Of a stretch of DNA of 64,000 bases, positions 29,290 to 39,978 are shown one piece after another. The first letter of the stretch is position 1. Every line of letters begins with the position of its first letter. Source of the DNA: Hyphomicrobiales bacterium (GTDB lineage Bacteria > Pseudomonadota > Alphaproteobacteria > Rhizobiales > Rhizobiaceae); assembly GCA_900469625.1 (NCBI GenBank), contig UBXV01000007.1:124001-188000 (forward strand). The letters run 5' to 3'. The position numbers and the translations under genes were made by a program. The notes below the pieces were generated by a model. The model was not told the DNA's origin. It saw only the letters and a list, made by a program, of their open reading frames with translations, and did no database searches.

Positions 29290-29710
29290 TCGCCAGTTCG
29301 GAAGCTTCGGCGCTCAGAGCGGAAATTATTTCCGCTTACGCCGCCGGTTGACTGATGCCCAAAGCCAGGGCACAAAGATGGCATCCACGGTCGCTCGCGG
29401 CAGGAAAATATAGGGAAATCAAAGGCGATTTTGCTAAGTCATTGAAATCACGTGAGAATCTACGGCCCCTAGGCAAGCCATTTTTGGCCTATTCCCTCTG
29501 TTTCATAGCTGCCGTTCCCTACCAGAAAAAGTGACGTCCTTACAACTACTTGGAGTGAGTTCGCATCAAAACGCATGTGACGTCCTCCAGATTCCGGGGA
29601 TGCCTGGAGCTGTGTAGAAAGACGGCTGGGGACCTCGTTCGACTGCCTCAAACAAGCCGTGACCAATGACAGTTTCATGGCCGAAGCGCACGGTCTGCTG
29701 CTCGGAACAA
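29290..29710 (+). repeat. R1: island att-like junction repeat
   Basis: The first of six diverged direct repeats. It contains the perfect dyad GCGGAAATTATTTCCGC (29319-29335), the arm region starting TGATGCCC (29353) and a decayed tRNA-Gln 3' core (29456-29478, GAATCTACGGCCCCTAGGC). A tail follows that is shared best with R3, running through GGCTGGGGACC near 29625. It separates module A from module B. The rest of the stretch 29160-29783 is featureless. Confidence 0.75.
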
Positions 29711-29783
29711 GCAAGTGGATCTGCAGGGTTCAGTCTGAGTCCCGCAATGGCCCAAAGAGGACATAGAAGCTTGAATCTGCAGC

Positions 29784-31496
29784 CTAGCTTTCGTGAGCCA
29801 AAATGCGCTCACAGGCTTCGCGCGTCCCGCAAAGGTACAACGCCGACTTGGCTCGGGACATGCCTACATAGAGCGTCTCGCGATCCGCGCTTGAATGGGG
29901 ACGATCGAATGCCCACAGAATGATCACTCCGCGTTCGAGGCCCTTGAAGCGGGCTACCGTCTCGACGGTCAGGCGCTCTCGCCCGTAGTCCTCGATTCGG
30001 CCCAACTTTATTGTCTTAGGCAGGGGTAGACGCTGAAGCACCGTCTCCCGCTCAACCCGACCAGTGGGGTCGCAGAGCAGTATCGCGATGTCATGCGGTT
30101 CGACCGTTTCATCGGTGAGAAGCCTGGTCACAAGTGCTCCGATGGACTTCGCCTGCGCGGCCAGGTCGGCCGCGATGAGCCGCTCGACTGCGATACCAGG
30201 GATCTCCGGTGGTTCGACAGGTGTGCCCCGGTAGTGCCTGTAAGCTGCCGCGTGTATCGCGTCGGTGTTTCTGCAATTCCGGCCGAGAACCATCGGCTCT
30301 CCTGGGACGGGAATGTTCGCTGAACGGCGATAGATGTCCTGGTTCTCGTCAAGGAATACATAGAGCATGGACTCATCTGGCTTAGTCATCATCATTTCGA
30401 GTGGAAGCCAGTACTCGTCACCGAAATCCTGTGCCTCGTCGACCACGATGGCGTCGTAACGCGGCCCCAAGGCGTCGACCGCGTTTGCTAACGCCAAGGG
30501 CATGTGGTGGTGGAACTCGTCTCCCCGCGGCAGAGCATTTCGCGCATCCGACAGTAAATCGCGCCCGAACTTTTCCTTCGCTCGTTCGATCCATCGGTGG
30601 CAGACCTGATGAAAGGTGGCGACGTCGAGGCCCTCGGTACCCTTGCAATGCTCGCGAAGGTGATCGGCAAGGCCACGATTGTAGCACAGCAGTAACGTCC
30701 GCATCCCTTCAGCCGCCAAGCGGGTGGCTTTCTCGCGAGCTATCAGGGTCTTCCCTGTCCCAGCACCGCCTGCGATCATGACTCGCCGCTGCCGCCTCAG
30801 GACATCAAGGATGGAGGCTTGGCGTTCGGTCAGCTTCAGCCGCACCACATCTTCGTCCGCAATCCGGGTCGACAAAAGAGGCCGAGTGGTAGCAACTCGG
30901 GCAAACAACGCAATGAGTGCATCAACTCCGTTCTTTCCGATCGGCCTTGTGGGCTCCCCCGCGCCCGCCCAGTAGCGGTACGCCTCCTCCACCCAGGCAT
31001 TCAATCCACCGAAGTCGCCGCGGTCACCGATTATTTCGCCCGGAGCATCCGGACCCCTCAAGCGACCGGCGTCGCCGACGTCTGGCAGGAAGACTGCGTA
31101 GCCCACAGGGAATCGACCGATGCCGAGCTTCTTCCAGGTTCGGCTCTCGTTGATCTTTTCCAGTATCGCGAACTTCCCACGCCGAGCTTGGTCGAACGGG
31201 TTCTTGATGTCGTGCACTACACCATGCCTGTCGGTGGAGTTCCAGGTTCGGTCACGATAGTTCAGCGAAACACGGCCGCCCTTCACCTCGACGACGAGCA
31301 AGCCGTGTGTAGGATGAAGGATCAGGATGTCGGTTTCGCCCTCTCGGGGACCGCTCCCACCCGGTCGCGATATCCAAACGACGGAGTGTAGGACGACGAA
31401 ATCGGGCCCAAGCTGCTCCCCAAGGCTCTTGAAAAGGTCGAGCTCTGCCTTCGATTCCGAGACCGCGTTCTCCGGCTCCGGGAAACATCTAGCCAT
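29784..31496 (-). CDS. NERD-domain UvrD-like helicase
   Basis: A 570-residue protein combining an N-terminal NERD nuclease-related domain (residues ~15-120, with GETDILILHPTHGLLVVEVKGG) and a superfamily 1 helicase. The helicase shows Walker A IAGGAGTGKT, the DExx box VVDEAQDFGDEYW, and the late motifs VARFKGLERGVIILW and LYVGMSRAKSALYL. NERD-helicase proteins are known in defence loci and act on DNA; here the role is inferred. The start codon overlaps the upstream DUF3883 gene stop by one base (TGATG), so the two are coupled in one operon that an IS21 element has since disrupted. Confidence 0.85.
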   Translation of the reverse strand: MARCFPEPENAVSESKAELDLFKSLGEQLGPDFVVLHSVVWISRPGGSGPREGETDILILHPTHGLLVVEVKGGRVSLNYRDRTWNSTDRHGVVHDIKNPFDQARRGKFAILEKINESRTWKKLGIGRFPVGYAVFLPDVGDAGRLRGPDAPGEIIGDRGDFGGLNAWVEEAYRYWAGAGEPTRPIGKNGVDALIALFARVATTRPLLSTRIADEDVVRLKLTERQASILDVLRRQRRVMIAGGAGTGKTLIAREKATRLAAEGMRTLLLCYNRGLADHLREHCKGTEGLDVATFHQVCHRWIERAKEKFGRDLLSDARNALPRGDEFHHHMPLALANAVDALGPRYDAIVVDEAQDFGDEYWLPLEMMMTKPDESMLYVFLDENQDIYRRSANIPVPGEPMVLGRNCRNTDAIHAAAYRHYRGTPVEPPEIPGIAVERLIAADLAAQAKSIGALVTRLLTDETVEPHDIAILLCDPTGRVERETVLQRLPLPKTIKLGRIEDYGRERLTVETVARFKGLERGVIILWAFDRPHSSADRETLYVGMSRAKSALYLCGTREACERILAHES

Positions 31497-34417
31497 CAGC
31501 CGATTATCCTGAGCTGGGCGTTGAAGGGCAAGCCTCGTCGCCCTTCTATCTTGCCGAAATCGACAACGACGAAGGGGATTGCGCCGCGAGACTTGATCTC
31601 GACGATCGTGCCCTCCTTCCAGAAAAAATGCTCAACCTTGAGGCCCACCTTAAGTTGAATTTCCCTTGCCGACGCACCCTCCTCGGACATCTCGCGCCAG
31701 TTGTGATCGAACCAATATTCATCGACCTTGCTGAAGGGATTGCCGATGGCGGTGACGCGTTGCCGCTCGAGATCACGCGCATGCTCCACCACGTATATCC
31801 AGAATTCTCCCGGATGCTCGCGAGCCATGGAGAACTGAACATGGCTGAGCTTGATGCCGCGCTCAGTCCATTCGTTCTCCAGCCCCTTCACCTCGATAAG
31901 TCGCCGTTCCCCGCCCGGTGATTTCGAGGTGATGTCAAATCCCGGATTGAAATGCGGCTGCCGCTCCGGCGTCCAGCCCCGCGCCTCTTCGTAATTCAAT
32001 GCTGCCTTCATCGCCGCCGCATCGATCAGGTCCGACACGTCTCCTGTTCCGGACGCGACAGAGGCATCACCGTCGCCCCGTGCGCCACTACGGGAGACAT
32101 ATGACAGCATTCGCGAACGGCGGGCCTGCCGATCCGCTGCGGTCTCCCTGGCGCCCGTCGTTCCGGAACGAGAGGTGTCGCCTCGCACAGCCGCGGAAGA
32201 TCCGCCTCCACCGCCGGCACCGCCGCCTGCCGTGAGTCTGGCTTCATCTCGATCAGTGCCGAATTGGTCACGGCTTGTTGCTGACCCATACTCCTCATCG
32301 TCATCGTCGGTGGCGTCCTGTGAGCCACCGCCGCTCTCATCCGTCTTTGGGGCATCCGAATGACCGGCGCCCAAGTCGCAGTCATCTTGAGTCGCGTTAG
32401 TCTCGACCTCTACGTTTTTCTCGACGACTGACGGGTTCAGATCTTCGGCGAGCACGCCGCCCAATGAGCTGCTTTCACCGTCGGGGGCCGGATCCTCGAG
32501 AGAGTGCTCTTCGGGTTCGACTTCTTCGACCTCTTCCGAGATGACCTCATCTTGGAGTTCTTGTCCGAGATCGAGCTCACCATCGAGGTCATTTGGTGCC
32601 TTGAAGTCCGAAGTCCGCAGCGCTCGTTCGGCATCTGACCGGTCGGCAAACGACATGATGTAGGCTGCGGTCAGGCATAGCGGAGGGATGTCCGTGGATG
32701 GACAGTATCGCTCAACCGCTGCAAAAAGAGCTCGGAAGGCGGCCACCCAGTCCGCATTTTCGTTCGGAGCCCTGAGATGCAGAATTGCGGCCTCCTTGTC
32801 CAGAAAGGCAGGTGCGGGCGACGGCGGCGAGCGGACCGGCGGGTCGAACGCGTCAATCTCCGCATGCACGAGCAACCGGTTGGAAAAGTTGACCTCGAGG
32901 CGGTCCAGTAAATTGCTCATGGCAGCCCGGGTGGTCCTGTTTGGCGCAAGCCAGAGCACGAGATCCACACGCGATCGGAGCAGTTCGGTTGCGCCAGCGG
33001 CATGCTTCTGGTCCGGTAGCTCTGCCAGCCGGAACTGTGCGATGTCTGTAAGCGCCACGATGTCCAAGCGGTTAATAAGTCGCATAGCAGCCGGACGACT
33101 GATGTCAGCCAGTCGGACAAGGCGGTCGTTCAGTTCCGACCCGAACGCATCGGCCAGGTGCTGCGAGTCCATCCAGATGACATCGCCCGTCCTGATTGCA
33201 TCATCATCGACATTGAGAAACGCAACCTCGTCGGCGAGGAGGTCGACGGCCTCCGTAGCGCCGTCATCGTCACGTTCAAGAGCTTCCGCGAGGGCCGCGA
33301 GGCAACGACCATGGACGGCAACGTCGGATGCCGAGAACTCGTTTTTACCGGCGACCTTCAACGCCAAAGCCGCGTAGTGGCGCGGCTCTGGGGAATCGAC
33401 GACACCCAGTCGACGGTAGAGCTGGTCGCGCTGGCGCATTCGATTGCTTGCAGAGTGCCAGTATCCGCCGAAGACCGGCGGGGTCCAGAACACCTCATCG
33501 GCGCCGATAAAACCCACCTCCGGAACATAGATGAAGTCCGTTCTGAGTAGACGATCAATGCAGTCGGCATCGTCTTCCTCCAAACGCTCACTAAGGATCT
33601 GGTAGGTCAGGTCGTTGACCGGCAGACCCGACGCCCTGCAATGCTCGAGATGCGCTACGATGTCCTCTGTCGGAGGTTCCCACGGCATATCGATAAGATC
33701 GAGGAACTCGTTGACCACCGAGGTCGACTGGCGCAGGACGGTCATCTCCACAATCGGTACCTGTGAAGAAAAACCAGCCGCGCGACCGGCTCGGTACACA
33801 CCCCTGGGAGTGTATCTCACTGCCTCGTCCCGCTTCCCGTCCACGATCGCTGTAAGGAAATGGATTTCGCTCAGATCACTCAGAACCGATCGATCATCAT
33901 CGCTAAAGTGGCTCCATCGATCGAGAACGTGCCTGATTATAGGTGCCGTTCCGGCCACGATGTCATCCAATTCGTCCCCAGCTTCCGCGACAGATTCGAT
34001 GCGATCAACGATATGCCGTGGAGCTACTGAAAAAGGCATGCCGAGCCTCTCGAGGAGGTCTCTCGCCCGGGCGACCTCGGGGAACCAGGCTTCGTCCACC
34101 CATCTTGAGGGATCTTCGCCTAGGAAAAGGGAGAGCGATGCGGACCAGAAATATGCTTGGTCGGGCTTTACGAATCGCTCTGCACGCGTTCGAACGAACG
34201 GGACGTTGGCGAGGACTCGGAGGGTACCGTCCTCATCCAACTGCGACCGATGGTTCAGTATCTCCGTTATCAGTGAACGGTACTGGTGACGCGTCAGCTC
34301 GCCCTCGAGTAGCTCCTCGAGGTGGTCTTCGACATAGCGACGGAATGTGAGGACGTCGACTCGCAGCACCTCCTTCGCGAGCTCCCACATCCCCGGCGCG
34401 AACAAGTCCACATCCAC
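31496..34417 (-). pseudogene. Sacsin-type ATPase gene, 3' part with DUF3883 domain (IS21-interrupted)
   Basis: The 973-codon downstream part of a gene split by an IS21 element. An acidic and Gly/Ser-rich, probably disordered region lies at residues ~610-790. The C-terminus carries DUF3883 (ALNYEEARGWTPERQ, then RRLIEVKGLE, a nuclease-like core). The first ATG is internal: removing the IS and one 5-bp duplication joins this frame to the part starting at 38615 without a frameshift, giving a protein of about 1640 residues. It may still be translated alone from an internal start, but the ATPase half would be missing. Confidence 0.8.
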
Positions 34418-34483
34418 AACCTGAAAATGCCCGATCGGGTCACGGAAATCTCCGGGCAGTTGGCCGCGAGAGGGGGTTACGAA

Positions 34484-34488
34484 CCGGG
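34484..34488 (+). repeat. Target-site duplication, left (IS21 element)
   Basis: CCGGG abuts the left IS end and recurs at 36705-36709 against the right end. A 5-bp duplication fits the IS21 family. Confidence 0.85.
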
Positions 34489-34541
34489 TGTCAAGCGAAG
34501 CGAAGAATTGACCCCCTCGGCGAATTGAAGAACTGACCCCC

Positions 34542-35342
34542 TTATTGATTTGCAGTCTCGTTAGTTTCGGGCGCCGCTCCGGCCTTCTGCAGAAGGCCGG
34601 AGCGGCGCTTTTCGCGAAGCCGGTAGCTGTCGCCGCGGATAGTGATCACGGTCGAGTGGTGAAGCAGACGGTCCAATATCGCCGTCGCCACAACAGGATC
34701 GCCAAATACACTTCCCCATTCCCCTACAGAACGGTTCGAGGTGATCAGGATCGAGCCCTTTTCATAACGCCGGGATACAAGCTGGAAGAAGAGGTGAGCG
34801 GCGTTGGCCTCGAAGGGTAAGTAACCCAGCTCGTCAATGATCAGCAGCTTCGGTCGAGACAGGATGGTCAACTGCTTATCGAGTGAGCCGTCGCTATGGG
34901 CCTTCGCTAGCATTGCCACCAGCGTCGCCGCCGTGACAAACTGGACGTTGTAGTTTTGACGGATGGCTTCCCGGCCGAGGCTCACGGCCAGGTGGGTCTT
35001 GCCTGTGCCCGGCGGCCCAAGGAATAGCACCGTGTCGCCATGGGCAATCCATCGGCAGGTCGCGAGCTCCCGGATCTGGCCCTGATCCAGTGATGGCTGC
35101 GCCTCAAAGTCGAAGCCATCCAATTCGCGAACGAACGGGAATTGCGCCAGTTTGCTCGACATCGATATTCGCCGCTCGTCGCGCCGGGCAATTTCGCGCG
35201 ATACAAGGAAAGCCAGCGCCTCGCGCAGGTTCATCTTTGAACGAGCCGCCTCATCCAGCAGAGTGTCGAGCTGGTCGCGGATCGCCGTAAGCTTCAACCG
35301 ATCGAGTGTCGCGATCAACAGGTCATGATCAACGTTCGCCAT
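34542..35342 (-). CDS. istB: IS21 ATPase/helper protein IstB
   Basis: A 266-residue AAA+ ATPase that assists the IstA transposase in target selection. Walker A GPPGTGKTHLA and Walker B LLIIDELGYLPF are intact, and the TSNRSVGEW sensor region is typical of IstB. The ATG at 35342 overlaps the istA stop by one base (TGATG). The in-frame extension up to 35501 lies within istA and is not used. Confidence 0.95.
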   Translation of the reverse strand: MANVDHDLLIATLDRLKLTAIRDQLDTLLDEAARSKMNLREALAFLVSREIARRDERRISMSSKLAQFPFVRELDGFDFEAQPSLDQGQIRELATCRWIAHGDTVLFLGPPGTGKTHLAVSLGREAIRQNYNVQFVTAATLVAMLAKAHSDGSLDKQLTILSRPKLLIIDELGYLPFEANAAHLFFQLVSRRYEKGSILITSNRSVGEWGSVFGDPVVATAILDRLLHHSTVITIRGDSYRLREKRRSGLLQKAGAAPETNETANQ

Positions 35343-36628
35343 CACCAGCTCCCTCCGACAACCGCCTCGTACTCCGCAAGCGGACGCAAGAGGCTGGAGG
35401 GCGAAAGCTCGATGGGTGCAGCGGCTCGCACGAGCCCCTCGGCTCCGGCAACACCGATAAAATGCGCTCGGTCTACAATCCGTTGTCGTCGTCCCTCGCA
35501 AACGGCATGGTCGGCGACCACTTGGCCGGCATGCCGTATAATGACACGGCCAGCCAAGACCACCACCTGGACACTCTCACCGATCAGGCGCCAAGGAACC
35601 GAATAGCTGTTTGTATCGAGATCAACGGCACAATCCGACTGAACCTTGCGGACCAAATCGCGCAACTGTCCAAATGGTGCCCGACCGGCCAATGGACGTA
35701 ACGCCTTCGCTTCGTCAGCAAAACGATCCACCGGTTTTACTCCGGTGGTCCCGTGCTCACGCTGATCAGCAACCTCACGCGTCCACCGATCCAGATGTGC
35801 CTCGAATGCAGCCCAGCTTTCAAAGCGGCGGCCGGCAATGGCGTTCTTCTTAACGTAGCCGACACCACGCTCGTCCTTGCCTTTCGTACGTGCCCGATAG
35901 GGTGCGCACGCACGCGGCATGAACCCCCAGTACCGTGCGAAGGCATGCAGACGCGGGTTGAATCTTACCTCCCGGGTCACAGCATCATGGTGCTCGACCA
36001 GCGCCTTCGCATTATCGATCAGCACTTCCGCCGTTACGCCGCCGAACCGTAAGAAGGCGCCTTCCATCCCTTCGAACCAATCCGTTTGACGCTCGCGCAA
36101 CGATACGCGCGTGTGCAAACGCCGCGAATAACTCAAGGTCCCGACAAACACGTGAATGCGAACCCGTTCACCGCCAATCCACACCTTCGTGTCCCCAAAG
36201 TCGACCTGCATCTGATGACCCGGAGCAGTCTCAAAACGAACAGTCGCCCGCTTCTGCGCCTTCAGCTCTCGTCGCCACTGACGAACTCTCAGTTCTACAG
36301 ACCGAAGACCAATATTGATGCCGTGCTCGGCGGCCAGTTCCTGACGGATCACATCGGCATTGCCGTCATGCCGGAAAAAGCGCTCGCGTAACCAGTCATC
36401 GAGTCCATCAAACGCAGTACGGCGGAACGGCTTTTTAAACGGCACAGCGCCGCCCTCCCGCAAATATCGCCGCACCGTGTTGCGCGCGCAGCCGAACTCC
36501 TTCGACAGGCGTTTAGCGCCCCAGCCAAGATCATGCAGCCGCAACATCGCCACCACCTCATCAGCCTGAAGCATATCCCCGCCCTGCATCGTTCGTGACG
36601 TTGCAGGATGCGCCGAAATCTCACTCGT
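35342..36628 (-). CDS. istA: IS21 transposase IstA
   Basis: A 428-residue DDE transposase of the IS21 family that cuts and joins the IS ends. The N-terminal helix-turn-helix is in MLRLHDLGWGAKRLSKEFG followed by NTVRRYLREGG. The RNase H-like core starts with MQVDFGDTKVW (first Asp), then LIDNAKALV (second Asp) and KGKDERGVGYVKKN (Glu). The C-terminal beta domain includes TNSYSVPWRLIGESV. The ATG at 36628 (MTSEIS) is preferred over the codon at 36661, which lies close to the IS end. Confidence 0.95.
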   Translation of the reverse strand, partial: TSEISAHPATSRTMQGGDMLQADEVVAMLRLHDLGWGAKRLSKEFGCARNTVRRYLREGGAVPFKKPFRRTAFDGLDDWLRERFFRHDGNADVIRQELAAEHGINIGLRSVELRVRQWRRELKAQKRATVRFETAPGHQMQVDFGDTKVWIGGERVRIHVFVGTLSYSRRLHTRVSLRERQTDWFEGMEGAFLRFGGVTAEVLIDNAKALVEHHDAVTREVRFNPRLHAFARYWGFMPRACAPYRARTKGKDERGVGYVKKNAIAGRRFESWAAFEAHLDRWTREVADQREHGTTGVKPVDRFADEAKALRPLAGRAPFGQLRDLVRKVQSDCAVDLDTNSYSVPWRLIGESVQVVVLAGRVIIRHAGQVVADHAVCEGRRQRIVDRAHFIGVAGAEGLVRAAAPIELSPSSLLRPLAEYEAVVGGSW

Positions 36629-36689
36629 CATCCATCTCTCCTCGTTTGACACGAGGGCCAATTCTCCATTTCGTTAGGGGGTCAATTTC

Positions 36690-38615
36690 TCACTTCGCCC
36701 GACACCGGGACCCGGTGCGTAGAACCAGAACATCCCGCAAGATCTCCGCGACGTTATCGCTGCCCCGATCTCGCGGGAAAGCAGCCAGCAATGCGTAGAA
36801 ACGGCGGACGTCGGCCTCCGTCTCTCCAATCACCGCAGTGGCCGACGCCTGATCCACAATGATCTCCGCCAAATCGGCGGCGAGGTCATCCAACAGATAT
36901 TCGTCCACCAGACCAGACAGGTTAGGGTACGATAGGATGTGCGAGTGGACCACACTGCATGTGGGCACGACCTTGATCAGGTCCTTCACAGAAGTGCCCC
37001 GAGGGACATGAAGAGTTGCATTGGCACTGACCGGTCGGCCGTCGACGTCAAGCAAGATGTCAACAGCCTTCAGCCTAGCCAGTACTGCAGGGAGCCCATT
37101 CCTATCGTTTGACACCTCCATCAGGAGCTCTATCGCCGGCCATAGCTTGCGCAGGAAGTCGCTGCCGTCCTGAACGGATTTTCCTTCTTCGAGCGCGGCC
37201 ACTACCGTCGAAAGCTTGAGCGGTTGGGATCCCACGCTGCTAAGTACCGACCAGAACCGGCGAATGTCCGGGTGTATCAAGGGGAGCCCCAACGCAGCGA
37301 TAGCCTCCTGATCCGCGGTAGTCATTGCCTCCGGTGGGAGCGCTGCTAGGTTTGGCAAACACCACTGACCGTAAGTGCTCCAGACGGAGGGCGTCTCCGT
37401 CACCGCCTTGCCTAGTCTTTCCCAAAACGGCCTGAACGCTTGCTCGTTCTTCCTCCGAAATGCAGCCTCTGCGAGCACCCAGAACCGTGTAGGACCAAGC
37501 AGGTCGCGGACGCGAACGAAGTTCTCCGCCAAGGCCGCCGCCGCCGTTGCGATCAGCGCCTCATTCCAGTAGCGGTCGTGCTGCTCGCCCTCGAGGACGA
37601 TCGCCTGACGACTGGCATGGGGGAAAAAATCGCCGTTTACATGAACCGGCATCCCGGTCGTTTGGCGAGTCGGTAGATACGCATACAGCAGGCCTTCAAC
37701 CTGCTCGAAGTTTAGAGGAACCGCTACGCTTACCGTCTTGGAGCGGTCGAGGCGTCCTAAGGCCTCGAACTTTTCGAGCAAACCAGACGCTAGCAAGACG
37801 TCATCGGCGGTCCGCGACAGGACCAGCCAATGCTGCAAGTCACCAGACGGCTGGAAGGCGAGCATCACTTCCTCGCCCGATCTATCTATCTCAATCTCAA
37901 CGACAACCAGCCCGTTGCGTCGGAGTTCGACTCGCCGGAGGTGCCGCAGAAAGAGCAAGCTACTCTTTAGGACCTGATTGAATTCGGCGACTACCTTGTC
38001 CGCGACATCGGGGGGCGTCGGCGACGCATTCAAGCCGGTCCGCACATCGGAAGTCATCGTCGCCCAAGGCAGGAGGAACTGGGTGCCCGCGAAAGGCGGA
38101 ATGTCGCTCCTCACCACTTCTTGGGTTTGCGGGTTTAGCTGGAGCTCGACACCGCCGGACCTGACGATGGGGGTGTCTGTAATCTGATAGACGGACACAA
38201 AACCAATCCCGAACCGCCCGATCTGTTCGGAAGCCTGAACCTTGCTGCGGCTGCCCATCTCGGCGATCGCGTGAAAGTTGCACGGTCTCTTCAGGCCAGA
38301 TGCATCTCCGTGCTTGATCCACGGACACTCTGGTTCGTGTAAGCCACAGCTCGAGAAAGTGGCTTCATTGGCTACGACTAAGGCATCGTCGCGCGCGTCG
38401 AATGAAAGGGATGTTGCTCCTGCGTCATCTGCGTTCTGGATCAGCTCCAGTGCCATGATCCCATAGCCTTGGAGGCCTTTCAGTGCTTGCTCAATATTCC
38501 CCAGCAGGTTCGCTCGATACGGGATGGTAGATGATCTAAATTGTCCAGACAGTGAAGCATTTATGTCTCGCGGCGCGTGACTATTGGTCTGCTGAGTATG
38601 ATCGTCCAACAACAA
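36690..38615 (-). pseudogene. Sacsin-type HSP90-like ATPase gene, 5' part (IS21-interrupted)
   Basis: The upstream 640 codons of the split gene. The N-terminus is a GHKL/HSP90-like ATPase of the sacsin type: GIMALELIQNADDAGATSL (Asn and Asp of the ATP-binding helix), then EQIGRFGIGFVSVYQITD with the glycine-rich lid. The original frame ends at LVLRTGSR, and the last few codons come from the IS end. Combined with the DUF3883 part it gives a large ATPase-nuclease-like protein, a layout seen in defence islands. The start is probably TTG at 38615. With the NERD-helicase gene it forms a two-gene unit, now disrupted. Confidence 0.8.
36705..36709 (+). repeat. Target-site duplication, right (IS21 element)
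   Basis: CCGGG directly after the right inverted repeat, matching 34484-34488. Confidence 0.85.
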
Positions 38616-39120
38616 GTCCCCCCAATTTCCCCAAGTGTAGCGTCGATCTATCTCGCCCGGAAGCTATCAGCTTTCAGGAGCGCTACACGCGATACGATCG
38701 TAGAGCTAGGACCTCCCCCTCAGGTGAGAGCACCGACCAAGGTAAATGGTTACGCGGTGCCTCACAGCCTGTTGAGCACCAACTCTGAGACCGCCGCCTT
38801 GCCCGTGGCAGGAGTCGCCCATGGTGCTGCGCCGTCAGGCTTGCTCGTGAATGCCATGGCTAGCTTGCCCCTACGAGCCGGACGCGGACACTGACATGCT
38901 GCAGAACCGTTTTGCCCGGGAAAGCACCAAGTAACCGCTTTGGATTCAGTAACGGTCATTGCCGGCCGAACATCGTAAGTCCGCTCATTTGGGCGGTCGC
39001 TCCATTAGCGGATGGACCGCAGTTGGCCCCTTGTTGGTCGTCTGACACCTGCGTAGCGATGTCCGCGTCATGGTGTGCTGTGGACGAGGCCGTGCCCCAG
39101 ACAATGCCCGCTTCTGGCAA

Positions 39121-39555
39121 GCGCGACGACGTCATCTATGACCGACAAGGGGGCGCGAAGTAGCAAGGCGCGTTATGACGGCTGGACGGCTAGCTCTAAG
39201 CCACACGGCGGAAATTATTGCCGTTCCTGCCTCCTGTTGACTGATGCCCGAAGCCAGGGCACAAAGGTGGCATCCACGGTCGCTCGCGGCGGGAAAACAA
39301 AGAGAATTCAACGGCGATTTCGTTAAGTCATTGAAATCATGTGAGAATCCAAGGTCCCCAGGCAGGCCGTTTTTCGGAGCTGTTTCCTCTTTCAATAGCT
39401 CCTATTCCCCACCAGAAAACGCGGCGTCTTTTCAGCTACTTGGCGCGATTTCCCGTCAATTGGAATGTGACGCTCTCCAGATCCCAAAGAAGCTTAGAGC
39501 TCTCAAAATGACGGCTGGGGACCCTGTTCGAGTGCTTCAAATAGTCTGTGACTAA
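39121..39555 (+). repeat. R2: island att-like junction repeat
   Basis: The second copy. Its left part (CTATGACCGACAAGGGGGCGC) is shared with R3. It carries the dyad GCGGAAATTATTGCCGT (39208-39224), the arm region from TGATGCCCG (39242), a decayed core (39345-39366, GAATCCAAGGTCCCCAGGC) and a tail with GGCTGGGGACC. The rest of the gap 38616-39978 shows no gene on either strand that I can support. Confidence 0.75.
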
Positions 39556-39978
39556 CGACGAGCCGGAGGCAGACCGGCCGCTGCTAAGGTGCTCTCCGCG
39601 AAAGCTGACATCGAGTCGTCTGACGATGTGGTCCGAGTTTGGCCCTTTACGATCATCGACCAAGTCTGAGAGTCTGTTCGGCACAAAGCAGCCGAATGCT
39701 TGACAGGACGTGCTGCAAAGAAATTGACGGGAGCAGGTGTAGCCAGATCGATCGGTACGTTTACTTGAGGAGGTTATAGTAGTACCGGCGCGGGAGATTT
39801 CCTCGCGTTAACGCGGCGGTCTTTTCCGTGACAAGGAATGCGCGCCGACCATGATATCTGCACGCTAAAACTTACCCGCGTCAGTAGCTATCTCATGCGG
39901 TGGCTTGACCTGCGCGAATAGCAGATCGGACAAGCGATCCGTCAAGGGGGCGCCTCGACCATGAGGCTTCGCCGCTGA

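Larger units (their letters stand above)
34489..36704 (-). mobile_element. IS21-family insertion sequence, complete
   Basis: A 2216-bp element with terminal inverted repeats: TGTCAAGCGAAGCGAAGAAT at the left and, on the other strand, TGTCGGGCGAAGTGAGAAAT at the right. Both are followed by TTGACCCCCT. Further GAACTGACCCCC copies lie inside the left end, as in the multiple terminal repeats of IS21. It encodes istA and istB with a 1-nt overlap and is flanked by the 5-bp duplication CCGGG. It interrupts the sacsin-type ATPase gene. Both transposase genes look intact, so insertion may be recent. Confidence 0.93.
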
